A stretch of 64,000 bases of DNA. Origin: Actinoplanes sandaracinus. Lineage in GTDB: Bacteria; Actinomycetota; Actinomycetes; Mycobacteriales; Micromonosporaceae. The notes beneath the pieces were generated by a model. The model had not been told where the DNA came from, searched no databases, and worked only from the letters and a program-made list of their open reading frames with translations. Where the stretch lies: the NCBI RefSeq assembly GCF_030009775.1, contig NZ_JASCTH010000035.1:1-64000 (forward strand), written 5' to 3'. This document shows positions 18,194 through 26,876 of the stretch, piece after piece. The position numbers and the translations under genes are program-made. The number at the start of each line of letters is the position of its first letter. Within the stretch, counting starts at the first letter, position 1.

Positions 18194-18655
18194 ATATTCA
18201 GACAGTAGCCAACTCGCGGCGCCGAATATGGCACCGGTCACCGCGATCACCAGCGCAAGTACCGCCGCGGCCACGGTCGCGGCGGCGGTTCGCCGGCGGA
18301 TTCCGGCCAGCTCGATCAGCCGGGTTGGTAGCGCTGCGACAACGTACTGCTGTGCCGCCGCGAGCAAGGGGAACCCGGCCAGCAGCGCCAGGAAGAGCCA
18401 CGCTCCGCGGACCTCGGTCCAGATCGGGTCGGCGCCAAGCTGTTGGGTATGGCTGTAGACCACACCGTAGGACCCCATCATCAGGGTGGAGAGAGGTAGG
18501 CCGACGACAGGCCCAGCGTTGCCACCCGACCACAGGCCAGGAAATGCTGCACCAGCAGATGCGCGGTCAACAGATCCGCCGCCACCATGAGAACGAAGAA
18601 CACGAGGATCGGATCCGCGTGCACTGCCAGCTGGCGGTCGGCGATCGGCACGACG
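18125..18655 (-). pseudogene. Frameshifted membrane protein remnant
   Basis: Minus-strand hydrophobic protein in two frames: from about 18655 ADRQLAVHADPILVFFVLMV and ADLLTAHLLVQHFLACGRVA, then after a frameshift near 18500 STLMMGSYGVVYSHTQQLG, AWLFLALLAGFPLLAAAQQY and ATVAAAVLALVIAVTGAIFG. Four to five helices remain; the start and part of the middle are lost. The 3' end runs 69 bases into the opposing BKACE gene. I do not recognise the family. Confidence 0.55.
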
Positions 18656-18680
18656 CCGGCCCTGGCGAGCTGACCGCCGT

Positions 18681-18875
18681 GTCGACATCGACATCCACCA
18701 GCTACGCCACGCCCATGCCACCGAACTGATCAACGCCGGGGTTTCCATCGAGCCCGTGCGACGTCGGCTCGAACACGCCTCAACCGAGACCACCCAGCTG
18801 CCCCCGCTGCTCGACGACAAAGTGGCCGACGACGAAGTCCGCGCCGCGCGACGCCGATCCTCAGCCAGAGGCTGA
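18681..18875 (+). pseudogene. C-terminal fragment of phage-type integrase, catalytic Tyr lost
   Basis: 64 codons from 18681 give the box II region of a tyrosine recombinase: HQLRHAHATELINAGVSIEP then VRRRLEHASTETTQLPPLLD. H-x-x-R is present, but the catalytic tyrosine expected just after TTQL is replaced by Pro-Pro. Everything upstream of box II is missing and the frame merges into unrelated sequence. With the two remnants upstream it brackets the 12.6-18.9 kb block as a decayed integrated element. Confidence 0.7.
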
Positions 18876-19020
18876 CCGCTAAGCTGCGAGGCCCGCGATT
18901 GGTGGGATTCATGCCGACGCACAATGAAGAGCCCCTACCTTTCCGATCTTCTGTCAGCCATGGCGAACTCGCTGACATCGAGATGGCAGATAAGCGCTGA
19001 CAACGAAGCGGCACCTTCCA

Positions 19021-19887
19021 TCAGGCGGGAAGCCTCCAGTCCTGCCGTGCGGCCCAGTCGGCCAGGCCGTGCCAGCCGATCTCCGGGTGGTCGCGGCGCA
19101 GCCCCGCCACGTCCACCTCGAGGCCGACGGTCGCGAAGTAGCGGAACATCGGGGCGAGTTCCGGGGCCCGCTCCGTGACCTGCTCGATCGGGACCTCCTC
19201 GTAGGCCACCTCACGGCCGCACGCCGCGCCGAGGATGCTCGCGATCTCCTCGCCGGTCCGCACGTCGGAGGCGATGTCGATGCGGCGGCCCGCGAACTCG
19301 GCCGGGCTGGTCAGGGTGCGGGCCGCGAACGCGCCGATGTCCTCGGCGGCGATCAGGGTGAAGGGCCGGCCGGGCGCCATCGCGCGGGCGAAGATCCCGT
19401 CGCGCAGGCCCTGCGGGGTGGGCGGCCTCGTGTACTGCTCCATGAACACCGCGGGCGCGATCACGGTCCAGCTCACGCCGAGGGTGGCCAGGTGCCGCTC
19501 GACGCGGCGCTTGCTGTCGAAGTGCGGGATCCCGGTGTCGCGGTCGGCGTTGGCGGCCGAGGTGAGGGTGATGTGCTCGATCGTGCCGGTGGCCGCGGCG
19601 GCGTCCAGCAGCGCGACGCCGTCGGCCACCTCGCGCTCGACGCCGCCGGGGAACGGGGTGGTCACGGCGAACAGGGCCGCGCAGCCGGCCAGGGCCGCGT
19701 CGAGGGAGGCGCGGTCGGTGAAGTCGGCGTACGCCAGCCGGGCGCCGAGCCGGGCCAGTTCCCCGGCGGCCGCCGAGTCCGGTGACCGGGTCAGCGCGCG
19801 CACCGGGTGCCCGGCGCGCAGCAGTGCCCGGGCGGTGGCGCCGCCCTGGGTGCCGGTGGCCCCGGCGACCGCGATGAGTCTGGACAT
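19021..19887 (-). CDS. NmrA-family NAD(P)-binding protein
   Basis: 288 residues, atypical short-chain dehydrogenase of the NmrA/azoreductase type with Rossmann motif GATGTQGG near the N-terminus (residues 9-16), TSAAN at strand 5 and IAPAVFMEQY. The usual YxxxK catalytic pair is not obvious (FDSKRRVE sits there), so it may reduce quinone-like or other substrates, or act as a redox sensor. Last gene of the twelve-gene minus-strand operon; its ATG follows the preceding stop by two bases. Within a pathway otherwise lacking a standard ketoreductase it is a candidate tailoring reductase (inference). Confidence 0.8.
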   Translation of the reverse strand: MSRLIAVAGATGTQGGATARALLRAGHPVRALTRSPDSAAAGELARLGARLAYADFTDRASLDAALAGCAALFAVTTPFPGGVEREVADGVALLDAAAATGTIEHITLTSAANADRDTGIPHFDSKRRVERHLATLGVSWTVIAPAVFMEQYTRPPTPQGLRDGIFARAMAPGRPFTLIAAEDIGAFAARTLTSPAEFAGRRIDIASDVRTGEEIASILGAACGREVAYEEVPIEQVTERAPELAPMFRYFATVGLEVDVAGLRRDHPEIGWHGLADWAARQDWRLPA

Positions 19888-19889
19888 GT

Positions 19890-21416
19890 CTAGTTGACCT
19901 GCCGTCCTTCAGCGGGCCAGTGCGCCGACCGCAACTGGCGTTTCAGCGGCTTGCCGGCCGGCGACAGCGGCAACCGCTCGACGAACTCGCAACTACGCGG
20001 CCACTTGTACGGCGCGATCAGCGTGGCGCAGTGGCTGCGCAGATCGGCCAGGTCGGTCGCACCGCCGGGCCGCAGCACGACGACGGCGTGCACCCGCTCG
20101 CCGAGGTCGTCGTCGGGCACCGCGATGACGGCGCTGGCCGCCACGGCCGGATGACCGGCGAGCGCGTTCTCCACCTCGGTCGAGTACACGTTGTCGCCGC
20201 CCGTGACGATCATGTCCTTGATCCGGTCGACCAGGAACAGATAGCCGTTCTCGTCGAGGTACCCGGCGTCGCCGGTGTGCAGCCACCCGCCGCGCAGCGC
20301 GTACGCCGTCTCCTCCGGCCTGTCGCGGTAGCCGAGCATGACCGGGCCGCGTGCGGCCACCTCGCCGATCTCGCCGGGCGGGAGCACCGCGCCGTCCGGG
20401 CCCTCGACGCGGATCTCCCGGTTGACCACTGCCCGGCCCGCCGACCGCAGCAGGCTCTTCTCGGCGTGGTCGGCCGAGCTCAGCACGGTGCCGAGCGCCA
20501 TCTCGGTCGACGCGTACACCTGCTGGAGGGCGACGTGCGGCAGCTGCGCGCGCACCCGGCCCAGCAACTGCTCGGTGATCGGCGCGGCGCCGTACATGAG
20601 ATGGCGGATGCTCGACAGGTCGCGTTCGGCCTCCGCCTCGTGCAGCACCTGGCGCAGCATCGAGGGAACGAGGAACAGGTGGCTCACCCGGTGCCGCTCG
20701 ACCGCGTCCAGGACGGCGCCGGGCGTGAACTCCGCGATGATCACCTGGGTGCCGGCGAACATGGTCTGCAGCAGGCCGGCGAGCATTCCGGAGACGTGCG
20801 ACATCGGCGAGGCGATCAGCGTACGGCTGCCGGCCCGGCCGGTCGGCTCGGCGACCTCGGTGGCCAGCGCGGCGCCACTCAGTGTCTCGTGGCTGAGCAG
20901 CACGCCCTTGGGCACACCGGTGGTGCCGCCGGTGTACATGAGCGCGGCCAGGTCGGTGCCGCCGCGCCGCGCGTCCTCGATCGGCGCGGCGTCGCGGATC
21001 AGGTCCTCCAGGGCGATCATGCCGTCCGGCGGGTCGCCGTCGCCGAGGTGGACGACGGTCCGTATCCGTCCGCTGAGCGCCGGTATCAGCGGCGCGAAGG
21101 TGTCGTCGACGCACAGGATGCCGGTGACCGAGTCGTCCAGCGCGTAGGCGATCTCGTTGATCCCCCAGCGGACGCTGACCGGGTGGAACACGCCACCCGC
21201 CCACGGGATGGCGAGCAGCAGGTCGGCGAAACGGTCCGAGTTGAGCGCGAGGACGCCGACCAGCGTGCCGTCGCGGACGCCGAGGCCGCGCAGCCCCGAG
21301 GCCAGGCGGGCGACCCGGCCCGCCTGCTCGCGGAAGGTGTGCCGCCGCTCGCCGAAGACGGTCGCGACGCCGTCCGGGTATTGCTGCGCCGCGCGATGAA
21401 GTCCCTGTGTCCACAT
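19890..21416 (-). CDS. Acyl-CoA/aryl-CoA synthetase (AMP-forming)
   Basis: 508 residues of the ANL superfamily. Core motifs are all present: P-loop YTGGTTGVPKG, A5-like YASTEMALG, A7-like GWLHTGDAGY with the hinge LVDRIKDMIVTGGDNVYSTEVE, and the C-terminal catalytic Lys in SPAGKPLKRQL. It adenylates a carboxylate and normally forms the CoA thioester. ATG has GAGGAGG 8 bases upstream. It is the third adenylating enzyme of the operon; a fatty or aryl acid for the assembly line is the likely substrate. Confidence 0.88.
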   Translation of the reverse strand: MWTQGLHRAAQQYPDGVATVFGERRHTFREQAGRVARLASGLRGLGVRDGTLVGVLALNSDRFADLLLAIPWAGGVFHPVSVRWGINEIAYALDDSVTGILCVDDTFAPLIPALSGRIRTVVHLGDGDPPDGMIALEDLIRDAAPIEDARRGGTDLAALMYTGGTTGVPKGVLLSHETLSGAALATEVAEPTGRAGSRTLIASPMSHVSGMLAGLLQTMFAGTQVIIAEFTPGAVLDAVERHRVSHLFLVPSMLRQVLHEAEAERDLSSIRHLMYGAAPITEQLLGRVRAQLPHVALQQVYASTEMALGTVLSSADHAEKSLLRSAGRAVVNREIRVEGPDGAVLPPGEIGEVAARGPVMLGYRDRPEETAYALRGGWLHTGDAGYLDENGYLFLVDRIKDMIVTGGDNVYSTEVENALAGHPAVAASAVIAVPDDDLGERVHAVVVLRPGGATDLADLRSHCATLIAPYKWPRSCEFVERLPLSPAGKPLKRQLRSAHWPAEGRQVN

Positions 21417-21429
21417 CCGCCGGCCCTCC

Positions 21430-22335
21430 TCAGTCGGTACCCAGGCCGGTGCGCCAGCTCGGCCGCGCCGGCTTCCAGCCGAGTTCGGTGCGGGCCCGCT
21501 CGTTGGCGGCCCCGCGCATCTCGGTGAGCTGGAAGGCGGGGAACCAGCCGAGCAACCGGGCCGCCATCGGGCCCGGCACGGTGCGCGGGGGCGGGCCGCC
21601 GAGCCGCTCGCAGAGGGCCGGAAGCCACTGCGCGGCCGGCGCCGGATCGTCGTCGGTCACGTGGAGGACGCCGGTCACGGGCACCTCGACGGCCGCGACC
21701 GTGGCGGCCACGGCGTCGTCGACGTGCACGAACGAGGTGATTCCGGAGCCGGTCCCGGCGAGCCGCAGCCGGCCTCGGAGCGCGGCCTGGCCGGTGTGCC
21801 CGTCCCGGGCGTAGGCGGTGCGCTCGCCGTAGAGGACCCCGTAGCGCAGCACCACCGGTTCGAGACCGGGGCTGCCGAGGACTTGCCGCTCCAACTCCGC
21901 GATCGCCCGGACCGTGCCGGCCCACCCGGGGTCGGGGGCGGCCAGATACAGCGGCGCGTCCTCGTCGACCACCGGGCCGCCGCGCGGCTCGGCGGCGAAG
22001 GCGATGCTCTGCGCCACGAGGCGGCGCACCCCGGCGGCGTGCGCGGCCGCGATCAGGTTCGCGGTGCCCTCGGTGCGCAGCCGGGCGGTCGCGCGCATGG
22101 CGTCGGTGCTCAGGCCGCGCAGCGCGGTCATCTGGTGCACGATCACGTCTGGCCGGGCGGCGAGCACCGCCGCCGTCACCGCGGCCGGGTCGAGCCCGTC
22201 GGCGACGACGGTGTCGCCGGCCGGCGCCGTCGACGCGGTGCGGACCAGGGCGGTGACGTGGTGGCCGCGGTGCCGCAGGCGGTCCAGCAGCGGCCGGCCG
22301 AGCACGCCGGTGGCGCCGGCCACGAGAATCCGCAC
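21430..22335 (-). CDS. NAD-dependent epimerase/dehydratase family protein
   Basis: 301 residues, extended SDR: GATGVLGRPLLDRL at the N-terminus, HQMTALRG, a catalytic-region serine (VAQSIAF), then LRYGVLYGERTAY and VHVDDAV, as in nucleotide-sugar epimerases. The usual YxxxK is not plainly placed, so the reaction is uncertain. GTG start lies one base after the upstream stop. In this operon it may reduce a keto intermediate or modify a sugar; no glycosyltransferase is nearby, which favours the former. Confidence 0.8.
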   Translation of the reverse strand: MRILVAGATGVLGRPLLDRLRHRGHHVTALVRTASTAPAGDTVVADGLDPAAVTAAVLAARPDVIVHQMTALRGLSTDAMRATARLRTEGTANLIAAAHAAGVRRLVAQSIAFAAEPRGGPVVDEDAPLYLAAPDPGWAGTVRAIAELERQVLGSPGLEPVVLRYGVLYGERTAYARDGHTGQAALRGRLRLAGTGSGITSFVHVDDAVAATVAAVEVPVTGVLHVTDDDPAPAAQWLPALCERLGGPPPRTVPGPMAARLLGWFPAFQLTEMRGAANERARTELGWKPARPSWRTGLGTD

Positions 22336-22336
22336 C

Positions 22337-22837
22337 TCAGCGGCCCATCTCTTCGACCCGCATCACGAGCCGACAGGCCGAGTCGCCGGAGCGCAGGCAG
22401 GCGGTGGCCCGGTTCTCGGTGAGCGTGACGCCGAGCCCTTCGGACCAGCCGGCGTGGATGTCGGTGCACGGGCATTCGTAGCCGTCCAGCGTGCCGGCCA
22501 TCCGCAGCATGGCGAGGGCGAAGCTGCGCCGGACCGTCAGCTCGACGGTGTCGCCGTCGACCACCTCGGTGCCGGCGCTGCGCAACTCCCGGGGGAACAT
22601 CCGCTCGCCGCACTCGTCGTACCGGCGGCGCAGCTCCGCCATGCCGTCGCGGTCCGGGAGCTCGCCACGCCGGCGGGTGACGCCGCGGCCGACCTGCTGG
22701 GCGACCTGCCGCAGCGCCTCCGCGTTGATCTCGTTGGCCACCTCCTGGCCGAAGCGCTTCGCCACGCCCTGGTACCAGTACCCGTCGTGGGCCCACCACT
22801 GCCGGTAGACGTCCATGAGCTCGGCCCGGTCGGTCAC
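22337..22837 (-). CDS. Small DUF6125/ATC-hydrolase-like protein
   Basis: 166 residues. The N-terminal helical part (WWAHDGYWYQGVAKRFG, ANEINAEALRQVAQQVGRGV) and the C-terminal cysteine-containing part (YECPCTDIHAGW, ACLRSGDSACRLVM) resemble DUF6125 and L-2-amino-thiazoline-4-carboxylate hydrolase-like proteins, related in fold to 4-vinyl reductase domains. GTG start overlaps the preceding acyl-activating gene (GTGA). Catalytic role unknown; cysteines could bind metal or be catalytic. The family call is tentative but the operon placement is firm. Confidence 0.6.
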   Translation of the reverse strand: MTDRAELMDVYRQWWAHDGYWYQGVAKRFGQEVANEINAEALRQVAQQVGRGVTRRRGELPDRDGMAELRRRYDECGERMFPRELRSAGTEVVDGDTVELTVRRSFALAMLRMAGTLDGYECPCTDIHAGWSEGLGVTLTENRATACLRSGDSACRLVMRVEEMGR

Positions 22838-24528
22838 GGTGCCCTCCTCTCGCTGTCCTGCGCCGCCAGGCCGCCGTCGGCGATCAGGCGGGCGAATCGG
22901 TCTCGCATCACGCGCTTGAGCACCTTCCCGGTGGCGCCCTTGGCGACGTCGTCGGCGTCCATCCGCAGCGCCCGCCGCACCGGCGGTTGCCCGGCCGCGC
23001 CGAGCGTGGCGTTCACCAGCGCGGTGAGCGCGTCGTCGGTCATCGCGGCGACGGCGCCGCCGTCGGCGACCTGGATCAGGGCGTACGCGTCGGCCACGCC
23101 GTCGCCGTCCCAGTCGGCCCGGACCCCCTCCGGCGCGACGCCGACAACCGTGCAGTCGTCGACGCCCGGCAGTTCCCGCAGGAGCAGTTCCTCGGTACGG
23201 GTGCTGAAGACGATCCCGCCAGCCGTCCGGATCGCGTCCGGCGCCCGGTCGAGGTGGTAGAAGTTGCCCTGCTCATCGCGGTAGGCCAGGTCCCCGGTCA
23301 GCCAGTACCCGCCGAGCCGCAGCCGGTGGAAGGTGAGCGAGTCGTTCCAGTACCCGGGGGTGAGGGTGGGCGAGCGCAGGCCGAGCCGGCCGATCTGCCC
23401 GGCCGCCAGCGGGGTGCCGTCCTCGGCGAGCACGGCCGCCTCGGCGAAGCTGATCGGCTTGCCGACACAGCGGGAGAAGGCCGCCGTGTCCGGGGTGTGC
23501 CGGTTGTGGAAGATCGAGTAGCCGGCCTCGGAGGAGCCGAGCCCGTCGACGAAGACCGATCCGGCGACCCGGCGGCGGCGCCGGTCGCGGCCGATCTCCT
23601 GGTGGCTGCCGTGCGCCACCAGCGCACGGATGTGCGCCTCGTGCGCGGCGTCGCCGGTGTTGAACCACGCCTCGACGCTCGACAGATCCCGGCTCGACAG
23701 GTCCTGCCCGGCCATCTCGCCGAACGTGCCGGCGAAGCCCAGGACGGTGGTCGGCGCGAAGTCCTCGATGGCGTCGAGCACGTCCACGCCGCGCCGGCTG
23801 GACAGCAGCTTGATCGTGGTGCGCAGCAGCAGGCAGTAGAGCAGGGCGGCCACGGCGGCGTTGTGCGCACCGGGCAGCGCCACCAGCACCCGGCGCATGT
23901 CGGTTCCGGAGGAGATCCGCAGCCGGTGCACCTGGGCGTGGATCAGCGTCTGGTGGGTGTGCGGCACCCCCTTCGGCATCCCGGTGGTGCCGGAGGAGTG
24001 CGAGATGATGATCGGATCGGTGGCGTGGTGCCGGTACGGATATCCCCAGGGCAACGACTCGCGGTCGGCCGGGCGCACCTGGGCGGCCGTGCCGTGGAAG
24101 CCGAGGCCCGCGAACACGTCCCGGTGCTCCTCGTCGGTCAGCGCGCCGACGACGCCCTGCCGCAGCACGTACTCGCGGGCGATCTCCGGTGGCAGGTTGC
24201 CGTTGACGAACGACGGGATCGCCCCGAGCGCGGTGAGCGCCAGGAAGTTCACCGCGTACTCGGTGCTGGACGAGCTGTGGATCGCCACTGGGTCGCGCGG
24301 CCGGACGCCTCGGGCCGTGTACCAGCCGGCGTAGGTCTCGACGATCTCGTGCAGCCGGCCCAGGGTCAGCGTCGTGGGCCGGTCGCCGTCCGGTGCCTGC
24401 CAGGTGCCGTCGGTCTCCAGCACCGGCTCGTCGAGCGGCCGGCCGTACGCCTTCAGCCGGTGGATGACGTTCCCGGCGCCGAGCTCCGGGTCGGCGCAGA
24501 TGAGGGCTCGCTCGGCTTTGTCGATCAT
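22834..24528 (-). CDS. AMP-forming acyl-activating enzyme
   Basis: 564 residues, ANL superfamily: P-loop ISHSSGTTGMPKGVPHTHQT, GLGSSEAGYSIFHN at the aromatic-bearing A5 position, YWLTGDLAYRDEQGNFYHLD and C-terminal GATGKVLKRVM. An unusual insert of five arginines (GRDRRRRRVAG) precedes A5. ATG at 24528 has GGGAGGAA about 6 bases upstream and overlaps the stop of the chain-length-factor-like gene (ATGA). Probably loads a carboxylic acid onto CoA or one of the operon's carrier proteins. Start choice excludes about 230 upstream codons that are antisense noise. Confidence 0.87.
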   Translation of the reverse strand: MIDKAERALICADPELGAGNVIHRLKAYGRPLDEPVLETDGTWQAPDGDRPTTLTLGRLHEIVETYAGWYTARGVRPRDPVAIHSSSSTEYAVNFLALTALGAIPSFVNGNLPPEIAREYVLRQGVVGALTDEEHRDVFAGLGFHGTAAQVRPADRESLPWGYPYRHHATDPIIISHSSGTTGMPKGVPHTHQTLIHAQVHRLRISSGTDMRRVLVALPGAHNAAVAALLYCLLLRTTIKLLSSRRGVDVLDAIEDFAPTTVLGFAGTFGEMAGQDLSSRDLSSVEAWFNTGDAAHEAHIRALVAHGSHQEIGRDRRRRRVAGSVFVDGLGSSEAGYSIFHNRHTPDTAAFSRCVGKPISFAEAAVLAEDGTPLAAGQIGRLGLRSPTLTPGYWNDSLTFHRLRLGGYWLTGDLAYRDEQGNFYHLDRAPDAIRTAGGIVFSTRTEELLLRELPGVDDCTVVGVAPEGVRADWDGDGVADAYALIQVADGGAVAAMTDDALTALVNATLGAAGQPPVRRALRMDADDVAKGATGKVLKRVMRDRFARLIADGGLAAQDSERRAP

Positions 24529-25154
24529 CGGGTTCCTCCCACGGTGGTCCGGGCCAGGTCGAGCAGGCCGCGAAGGCTGCCCGGCGGGCCGGGCCGGGCC
24601 TGCGGGACCGGTACGGCCGGCCCGCCGTCGCGGCCGAGCAACACGGCCACGGCGAGGTCGCCCTGGACCGCCCCGGATCGCGATGGCGCGCCGCCGGCCA
24701 GCTCGCCGCGGACCGCCTCGACCCGGGCGCCGCCGGCCAGTTCCACGCCGACCACCAGCACCCGGTCCAGGTCGGGTTCGTCGAGCAGCACGTCCGCCAT
24801 GGCCAGCGTCTCGGCCAGCGGATCGTCCAGGGTCGAGAGGCTGAGCTGCTGCCCGGTGATCCCGAACTCGCGGCTCAGGTAGCCCAGCACCGAGTTCGCG
24901 GTGGCCTGCATGAACAGCAGCGGGTTGTGCACCCGGCCGCCGACCAGCCGCCGGCTGGCCAGGTCGGCCGTGGCGGTGTCGCCCATCAGGCTGCAGAGCA
25001 CGACGGCCGTGCGCGCGCCGTCCACGAGTTGGGCGTCCAGGCAGCGCCGGCACGCTTCGAACACCAGTGGGCTGAACGGGGACTCCACGAAGCCGGGCAG
25101 CGGCGCGAGCCGCGCCGACGGCTCCGCGACCGCCGCGGCGAGTAGGCGCATCAT
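24525..25154 (-). CDS. Short ketosynthase-like chain length factor (ketoacyl-synt_2 type)
   Basis: 209 residues resembling the N-terminal half of a ketosynthase, as in the small chain-length-factor-like proteins of aryl polyene clusters. FVESPFSPLVFEACRRCLDA, TAVVLCSLMGDTATAD and HNPLLFMQATANSVLGYLS are recognisable; the active-site cysteine position falls in LSLSTLDDPLAET and has no cysteine, and there are no downstream catalytic histidines. It should pair with the complete ketosynthase whose stop overlaps its start (ATGATG). Role by analogy: shaping the chain-length pocket of the heterodimer. Confidence 0.75.
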   Translation of the reverse strand: MMRLLAAAVAEPSARLAPLPGFVESPFSPLVFEACRRCLDAQLVDGARTAVVLCSLMGDTATADLASRRLVGGRVHNPLLFMQATANSVLGYLSREFGITGQQLSLSTLDDPLAETLAMADVLLDEPDLDRVLVVGVELAGGARVEAVRGELAGGAPSRSGAVQGDLAVAVLLGRDGGPAVPVPQARPGPPGSLRGLLDLARTTVGGTR

Positions 25155-26314
25155 GGCCGCTCCAGGACGAGTGCGGTGTTGGCGCCGCCGAAGGCGGCGT
25201 TGAGGGTGAGCGCACGGCGCGCGTCGGCGGGGCGCGCCACGTGGGGCACGCAGTCCAGGTCGCATTCCGGGTCGGGCCGGGTGTAGCCGGCCGTCGGCGG
25301 CAGCACGCCGTCGGTGAGCGCGAGCATCGTGATCACGAACTCCACCACGCCGGCCGCTTCCAACAGGTGCCCGGTGGTGCTCTTCGTGGAGCTGACCGGC
25401 ACCGACCCGGCGCGCGCGCCGAAGACGGACCGCAACCCGCGCGTCTCCGCGACGTCGTTGTGCCGTGTGCCGGTGCCGTGGGCGTTGACGTAGTCGATGG
25501 TCGCGCCGGCCGGATCGCCGGCCCGGCGCAGCGCCTGCCGGGCCGCCGCGGCCAGCCCGGCGCCGTCCGGGTGCGGCCGCGCGATGTGGTACGCGTCGGA
25601 CGCCGCGCCCCAGCCGGCCACCGTGGACAGCGGCCGCGCGCCCCGGGAGCGGGCGTGGCCGGCGGACTCCAGCACGACCGCGGCCACGCCGTCGCCCAGC
25701 AGCAGCCCGCTGCGGTCGGCGGAGAACGGCCGCACGGCGCCGTCGCGGGCCAGCGCCCGGCCGGAGTCGAACTTGGCGAAGACCTCCTCCTCCACCAGAT
25801 ATCCGCCCGCGCACAGGGCCACCTCGATCCGGCCGGAGGCGATCAGCCGGCAGGCGTGAATGATCGCCGCGGACGAGGCCACGCAGGCGTTGGTGAAGGC
25901 GAACCTCGGGCCGCGCAGGCCCAGGCCATCGGCGACCGCCTCGGCCAGCACGGCCGGGACGGCGTCCGCGTACGGCGCCGTTGCGCCCTCGACGTCGTCG
26001 CCGGACCGCCAGAAGTGGGTGATCGTGGTGTAGTCGCCGGCCGCGCCGACCAGCACGGCCGCCTCCCCGGCGGGCAGTCCGGCCATGTCGAGCGCCTCGG
26101 CGCCGCACGCCACCAGTTCCGGCCGCAGCGAGCCGGTGCCCGACGGGCCGTCCGGGGCGGCGGCGGCCATCGGCGTACGGTAGGGGCCGGTGTCGAATCG
26201 GCTGGTGGGGGCGAACGCCGGCCGGCCGCCGAACACGCCGTGCCGCAGGGCCGGGGCCCCCGCGCCGAACGCCGTGCGCACCCCGAACCCGGTGACCACC
26301 ACATCAGCGCCCAT
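25151..26314 (-). CDS. Beta-ketoacyl-ACP synthase (discrete KS)
   Basis: 387 residues, condensing enzyme with a complete catalytic set: Cys144 (TNACVASS), His279 (NAHGTGT) and His316 after Lys311 (KSTTGHLLEAAG), plus the C-terminal NAAFGGANTALVL. It joins malonyl units to an acyl or aryl chain on a carrier protein by decarboxylative Claisen condensation. Overlaps the second carrier protein gene by 11 bases and the short KS-like gene by 4. Sequence is of the FabF/type II KS kind; the partner gene and two carriers make an aryl-polyene-like type II PKS more likely than housekeeping fatty acid synthesis. Confidence 0.9.
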   Translation of the reverse strand: MGADVVVTGFGVRTAFGAGAPALRHGVFGGRPAFAPTSRFDTGPYRTPMAAAAPDGPSGTGSLRPELVACGAEALDMAGLPAGEAAVLVGAAGDYTTITHFWRSGDDVEGATAPYADAVPAVLAEAVADGLGLRGPRFAFTNACVASSAAIIHACRLIASGRIEVALCAGGYLVEEEVFAKFDSGRALARDGAVRPFSADRSGLLLGDGVAAVVLESAGHARSRGARPLSTVAGWGAASDAYHIARPHPDGAGLAAAARQALRRAGDPAGATIDYVNAHGTGTRHNDVAETRGLRSVFGARAGSVPVSSTKSTTGHLLEAAGVVEFVITMLALTDGVLPPTAGYTRPDPECDLDCVPHVARPADARRALTLNAAFGGANTALVLERP

Positions 26315-26570
26315 GACCGCCTCCGGCCGCGCGCAGGTAATCGGTGATACGCCGTACCGAGGTGAGGCCCGCGACCTCCTCGTCGGTCGGCTCCACCACC
26401 AGGCCGTACCGCTGCTCCACCTCGTGCAGCAGCCAGAGCAGGCCGAGTGAGTCCAGCGCCAGTTCGGCGTCGTCGGTCAGGTCGGCGAGCCGGCCCGGGA
26501 AGATCCGGGAGTCGGCGAGCAGCTCGCGGACGGTGTCCGGGCTGATCGACGACACCGCTTCGGTCGTCAT
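26304..26570 (-). CDS. Acyl carrier protein 2
   Basis: 88 residues. The phosphopantetheine attachment site is Ser41 in LALDSLGLLWLL; flanking helices (TVRELLAD, LLHEVEQRYGLVV, VRRITDYLRAAG) fit the four-helix carrier fold. ATG overlaps the stop of carrier protein 1 (ATGA). It probably holds extender or growing-chain intermediates; which carrier takes the starter is not evident. Confidence 0.87.
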   Translation of the reverse strand: MTTEAVSSISPDTVRELLADSRIFPGRLADLTDDAELALDSLGLLWLLHEVEQRYGLVVEPTDEEVAGLTSVRRITDYLRAAGGGHGR

Positions 26571-26845
26571 CCCCGGGCACCCCGGCGGATGAGTTCGGCG
26601 ACCAGCTCGCCGAGGGTCATGGCGCCCAGCGGCTCGATGTCGGTGTCGGGGATCTGCACCTTGAACCGCTCCTCGAGGTGCAGGGTGAGCTCGATCAGGC
26701 TGAGCGAGTCGAGGTCGAGCCCGCCCGCGCCGACGGCGCTGTCGTCGGTGATGTGTTCGGTGCTGGGCAGCAGGTTCATGTCCCGGCTGACCGTGGTCAG
26801 AACGAATTCGCGGATGTCCCGCTCCAGCGTGGTCGGCATGGTCAT
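26567..26845 (-). CDS. Acyl carrier protein 1
   Basis: 92 residues with Ser47 in GGLDLDSLSLIELTLHLEER as the phosphopantetheine site and the usual amphipathic helices. Start at ATG 26845 is preferred: GGGAG lies 7 bases upstream, and the longer in-frame version adds cysteine-rich, non-carrier sequence. It lies directly downstream of the adenylating enzyme that follows the GriH-like gene, so it is the natural acceptor for the aminohydroxybenzoyl starter (inference). Confidence 0.87.
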   Translation of the reverse strand: MTMPTTLERDIREFVLTTVSRDMNLLPSTEHITDDSAVGAGGLDLDSLSLIELTLHLEERFKVQIPDTDIEPLGAMTLGELVAELIRRGARG

Positions 26846-26876
26846 GGTGGTTCTCCCTTTGACGTGCGGGTGGTCC

